From assembly GCA_015501075.1 (NCBI GenBank), contig JADNYJ010000084.1, positions 62,001-126,000 of the forward strand: a DNA stretch of 64,000 nucleotides, written 5' to 3'. This DNA is from Gymnopilus junonius (lineage: Eukaryota > Basidiomycota > Agaricomycetes > Agaricales > Galerinaceae). This document shows positions 60,653-64,000 of this stretch, piece after piece. Position 1 is the stretch's first letter. Each line of letters begins with the position of its first letter. The notes beneath the pieces are model-generated. The model worked only from the letters and a program-made list of their open reading frames with translations, made no database searches and was not told the origin of the DNA. The position numbers and the translations under genes are program-made.

Positions 60653-60664
60653 AGCGCAAGACTG
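60653..60664 (+). promoter_or_regulatory. Putative self-priming primer-binding site
   Basis: AGCGCAAGACTG lies 2 bp after the LTR and is exactly complementary to CAGTCTTGCGCT at 60584-60595, the predicted 5' end of the transcript. This matches the Tf1/sushi arrangement, in which the RNA's own 5' end primes reverse transcription instead of a tRNA. No TGG-type tRNA binding site follows the LTR. Confidence 0.5.
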
Positions 60665-60748
60665 CACCCAAACCGATTCCCTCTAACCCTCATTGCACGG
60701 CCGAGACCTTGATTTTCTCTCGGAGTTCACTGCACTATCTGAAACACT

Positions 60749-61899
60749 ATGCCACCCGACAACCTCGACGTTCCTGAGTTCTCTCTTAACCCAGAATTTG
60801 GAAATGCGTCTACAACCTCTAGTTCTTCACCGGAAATGGAGATAATCCGACAGCTTATGGAACAACTCATTATCTCCAACCAACACAAAGATGTTCATCA
60901 CGAAAAGGAACTGAAGGTTGCTTCGCCAAAGCAGTATGATGGTAACCCAAAAAACCTTCGCGCGTTCTTGATCAGTCTCGAACTCGTCTTCGGTGCCAAC
61001 CCATCAATTTATAAATCAGACCGAAGAAAGATCTACTTTGCCCTTTCATACATGCAAGAGGGTTTAGTGAAAGAGTGGGTGGATATGAAGATGATGGAAG
61101 CTAAGGCTGGAAAGGTGGAGTGGTTGACGTATAAAGATTTCGAGGCAGCTGTGAAAGAGTCCTTCGAGTCCGCAAACATAGCCGAAGATGCACAAATTGC
61201 AGTAGAAATGCTCGTCCAAGGGAACTCCACTGCAGAGGTCTATTTTGAGCACCTCGATACATATAAGCGTGACTCTGGTTACAATGATGTCGGACTCATT
61301 CGATGGATCAAGAAAAACATTAACCCCCGTCTTCTTAATGCCATCTACAATCAGACTCCTTTGCCGCAGACGTATGATGAGTGGAAGAAGGCAGCTGTTC
61401 AGAAGGATCGACAATGGAGAGAAATGAAGAACAATGTTAACTTCGGAGGGGGTGGAAACCGCAACCCATGGTTCAACAATCGCAGATCCTTGAACCGCAA
61501 TGACGTTGGAACTGGTGGAAAGTCGAATGCTGGAGGAAGTCAAGCTGGAGCAACTGGAGGAGGTCAAGCAGGAGGAACAGCTTCGCATGGAGGAGGAAGT
61601 CATGGCACCGGCGGAAGCAGAGGATCGACACCTGGTGCTCAAAACAGTACACATCATGCACATACCAACTCTGGGACATTTGGAGGGGCAGGAGCTCCTA
61701 TGGACATCGACCGGACTCGAGGAGGAGCATCCAAACTTATTACTTGCTTCAACTGCAACAAAGAAGGTCATATGGCTCGGACTGCCCTGAACCACGTCGC
61801 CCTCAATGGGACTATGTTCATGCTATGTTTAACAGTTTACCTGATGACAACAAAAAGGGATTACTCAATGAAGTGGGTTTTCCTACAAACGAAGAGTGA
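60749..61899 (+). pseudogene. Ty3/gypsy gag (capsid, zinc knuckle), 1-bp frameshift
   Basis: Gag packages the element's RNA. The ORF starts at the ATG at 60749. It has a Retrotrans_gag-like capsid (KQYDGNPKNLRAFLISLELV, YFALSYMQEGLVKEWVD), a Gly/Ser-rich linker from about residue 240 and the start of a zinc knuckle (CFNCNKEGHMAR). Near 61780 one G is missing: the shifted frame reads RDCPEPRRPQWDYVHAMFNS and ends with GFPTNEE at 61899. The unshifted frame loses the last knuckle Cys and ends at 61936. So this copy's Gag lacks a functional knuckle. Confidence 0.85.
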
Positions 61900-61952
61900 A
61901 TATTTGTGCGCCCTCTTCGTCTACACAATGTACTAGTACTACAAACATATCG

Positions 61953-64000
61953 ATGCCAATACATGAATCTACGACACCGCTCAAAGCCGCACAACCTGAG
62001 AAGAAATCTACATTGAAGCCCACAATTGAAGAAGTGGAAGATGAGGATGAGAAGATGATGAATGAGAAGGAAAAGGCCAAGGGGCCATATATTCTCGAAG
62101 ATAATGATCATGAAGAAAGGAAATCTGAAGATAGACCCAAACAGTCAAAGTCGAAACCTGAGGATGAACCAAAGCAGTCAAAGGCAAAAGTAGACAATAA
62201 CCTGAGTGAGGAGGGAGGAGGATATATACAAACAATACATCTGCAGCAGTGAAACTTTTATGATGGCTGAAAGAAATGAAAGATAGGGCAATCTATGCAT
62301 TGCAGAAGTGGACCTCTAAACAGCGACAAGATGAAATTACAGTATCGCTTTTTCAAGCACTCATCACTGCACCAATTGATGATGCTATCCGGACATTAGA
62401 AGATCTTCGACATCCACTCCAGCATAAACTAAGGAGTACAGGCAGTAACAAAGCAAACTCAACCATCATTCCTGCAGTCTTCAAACTGTCGACACAGCTA
62501 TGAAATTTACGGTTGACTGCCTTCTTGACTCTGGTGCAACCAGCTGCTATATCGACGAGTCATTAGCGAGAGAATTGGGACTAAATCTCGAAAAACTTGC
62601 ACACCCGATCCCAGTCTACAATGTTGACCGCACCCCAAATGAAGGTGGACCCATCCGATATGTTATTCCGCTAGCCTAAAGATAGGAGATCATGTCGAGA
62701 CAATAATGTTCGCTGTCACGAACACAGGCCCAAACAAAATTATTCTTGGTCATTCATGGCTTCGAAAACATAATCCTAACATTGACTGGAATCATGCCAA
62801 AGTACTCTTTAATCGCTGTCCACGAGAATGTGGTATGCCGCAAGAGTGGGAGGATGATGAGAACGTGATAGGAGCTGTTGTTGAAGATGATGACGAAGAT
62901 GATGATAGTATTGAGGAAGACACCTGGAACGATGAAGATGTAGATCAGTTAGAGGAAGGAGAAAGACTGTTTATCTTACCCGAAGATGTTGAAACCATTT
63001 GCGCCAGTTACACGATCTCACAGCACATTGCAGAGGAGGAAGAACAGGTGAAAAAGTTGAAGGCAAAGACCCCTATACCTGACAGATACATCAAAGATTT
63101 CAGTCCTATTTTCCAAAAGGCCAGCTTTGACACTCTACCACCTCGACGAAAATGGGATCATGCAATCGAACTCAAAGATGACAACACCCCATTTATGAGC
63201 AAAATCTATCCATTAGCTCGAGATGAACAACACCAACTCGATGAATTCATTGAAGAACACTTACAGTCTGGATGGATCCGACCATCCAAAAGCCCAATCG
63301 CGTCTCCATTCTTCTTTGTCAAAAAGAAGGATGGTAGTCTTCATCCTGTTCAAGACTATCGTCGGTTAAATGCAGCAATGATAAAAAACCGATATCCTTT
63401 ACCTCTTATCTCTGAAATCACCGACAAGCTCCGAGGTGCTCGCTATTTCACGAAATTTGATATTAGATGGGGCTATAACAATGTCAGGATCAAAGAAGGT
63501 GACGAATGGAAAGCGGCGTTCATTACGAACTGTGGTCTTTTCAAACCGCTCGTCATGTTCTTCGGACTAACAAACTCCCCTGCAACCTTCCAAACAATGA
63601 TGAACGAACTGTTTTTGGCACTCATTACCCGAGGTGTTGTCATCATATACATGGATGACATCCTAATCTTCACGAAGACAATTGAAGAACATCGCGCTGT
63701 CACAAAAGAAGTTCTTCATATCCTGGCAGATAATAATTTATCATTAAAACCTGAGAAGTGTGAGTGGGAAAAGACAAAGGTGGAATACCTTGGGATGTTG
63801 GTCTCAGAGGATGGAGTGGAGATGGACCCCGTGAAAGTGGAAGCTGTACGAAATTGGCCAGAACCTAAAGACAAACATGAACTCCAACAATTTCTTGGAT
63901 TTGTGAACTACTATCGTCGATTTATCAGCCATTTCGCAACAATGAGTCACCCGCTACACCGACTCACTGGCAACGAACCTTGGAAATGGGGAGGGAGAGA
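61953..64000 (+). pseudogene. Ty3/gypsy pol (protease, reverse transcriptase), partial
   Basis: Pol follows gag in a separate frame. First comes an acidic, Lys-rich leader (MPIHESTTPLKAAQPEKKS) broken by a TGA and a frameshift near 62250. The aspartic protease with LLDSGATSCYID follows at about 62520. A 1-bp loss near 62675 turns IPLSLKIGDH into a stop. From 62706 to the window end the frame is open. It carries VETIMFAVTNTGPNKIILGH, RT fingers (KSPIASPFFFVKKKDGSLHP, VQDYRRLN), FTKFDIRWGYNNVRIKEGDE, FGLTNSPATFQ, the YMDD catalytic site at 63648-63659 and QQFLGFVNYYRRFI. RNase H and integrase would lie right of the window. The copy is damaged, but the RT block is intact. Confidence 0.88.

Noticed and set aside
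61064..61795. 243-codon ORF antisense to gag
   Set aside because: It mirrors the well supported gag frame and its Ser/Cys runs are the complement of the Gly-rich linker.
1..64000. CRISPR arrays, operons, rRNA or tRNA genes
   Set aside because: No regularly spaced short repeats were seen, the genes have introns and separate promoters, and I recognised no tRNA or rRNA sequence; a covariance-model scan was not possible.

Overview
The window is nuclear DNA of a mushroom-forming basidiomycete (Agaricomycete, probably Agaricales). The evidence is the many short GT-AG introns of about 50-65 bp, and families typical of that group: AaeUPO-type heme-thiolate peroxygenases, a DUF6533-type membrane protein, a 'macrofage activating glycoprotein'-type GPI protein, a TRK potassium transporter, a SUR7/PalI protein and a DUF2235 fragment. 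About a third of the sequence is genes that look functional. The rest is decayed duplicates, mobile elements and long gene-poor stretches. All identifications are from reading translated exons by eye; no search was run.

Layout. 1-0.3 kb (-): first exon of an oligopeptide (OPT) transporter. 1.6-3.0 kb (-): peroxygenase copy A. 4.2-7.9 kb (-): TRK K+ transporter, divergent from a MIF4G-like protein gene (+, 8.3-9.9 kb). 10.0-10.6 kb (-): truncated DUF2235 pseudogene. 11.2-12.8 kb (-): DUF6533-like membrane protein. 14.6-15.65 kb (-): doubtful membrane protein. 15.6-16.8 kb (-): secreted GPI-type glycoprotein. 17.6-18.5 kb (-): doubtful serine-rich gene. 18.5-22.9 kb: near-empty. 23.0-27.1 kb (+): Na+/K+-type P-type ATPase pseudogene with nonsense codons and many indels.

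28.5-37.1 kb is a tandem duplication. An intact SUR7/PalI gene and an intact MFS transporter gene are followed directly by a decayed second copy of both. 37.6-39.0 kb (+): peroxygenase copy B. 41.6-42.6 kb (+): secreted protein of unknown function. 43-46 kb (-): diverged Ser/Thr/Pro-rich gene-like modules with an intron in each. 47.7-48.4 kb (+): small cytosolic protein with a clear TATA promoter. 50.4-51.6 kb: two MITEs with TA target duplications. 51.8-55.0 kb: a complete 3.3-kb hAT transposon with a perfect 8-bp target duplication, next to the 3' part of a dead MFS gene. 60.4 kb to the end (+): 5' LTR, gag, protease and reverse transcriptase of a Ty3/gypsy element whose leader suggests Tf1/sushi-type self-priming.

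The genes do not form an obvious pathway or cluster. Membrane transport (OPT, TRK, P-type ATPase, three MFS copies) and secreted enzymes or glycoproteins dominate. The main story is duplication and decay: two peroxygenases with unusual GC-AG introns at different positions, a SUR7-MFS tandem duplication with one dead copy, and several dead genes beside young transposon insertions.
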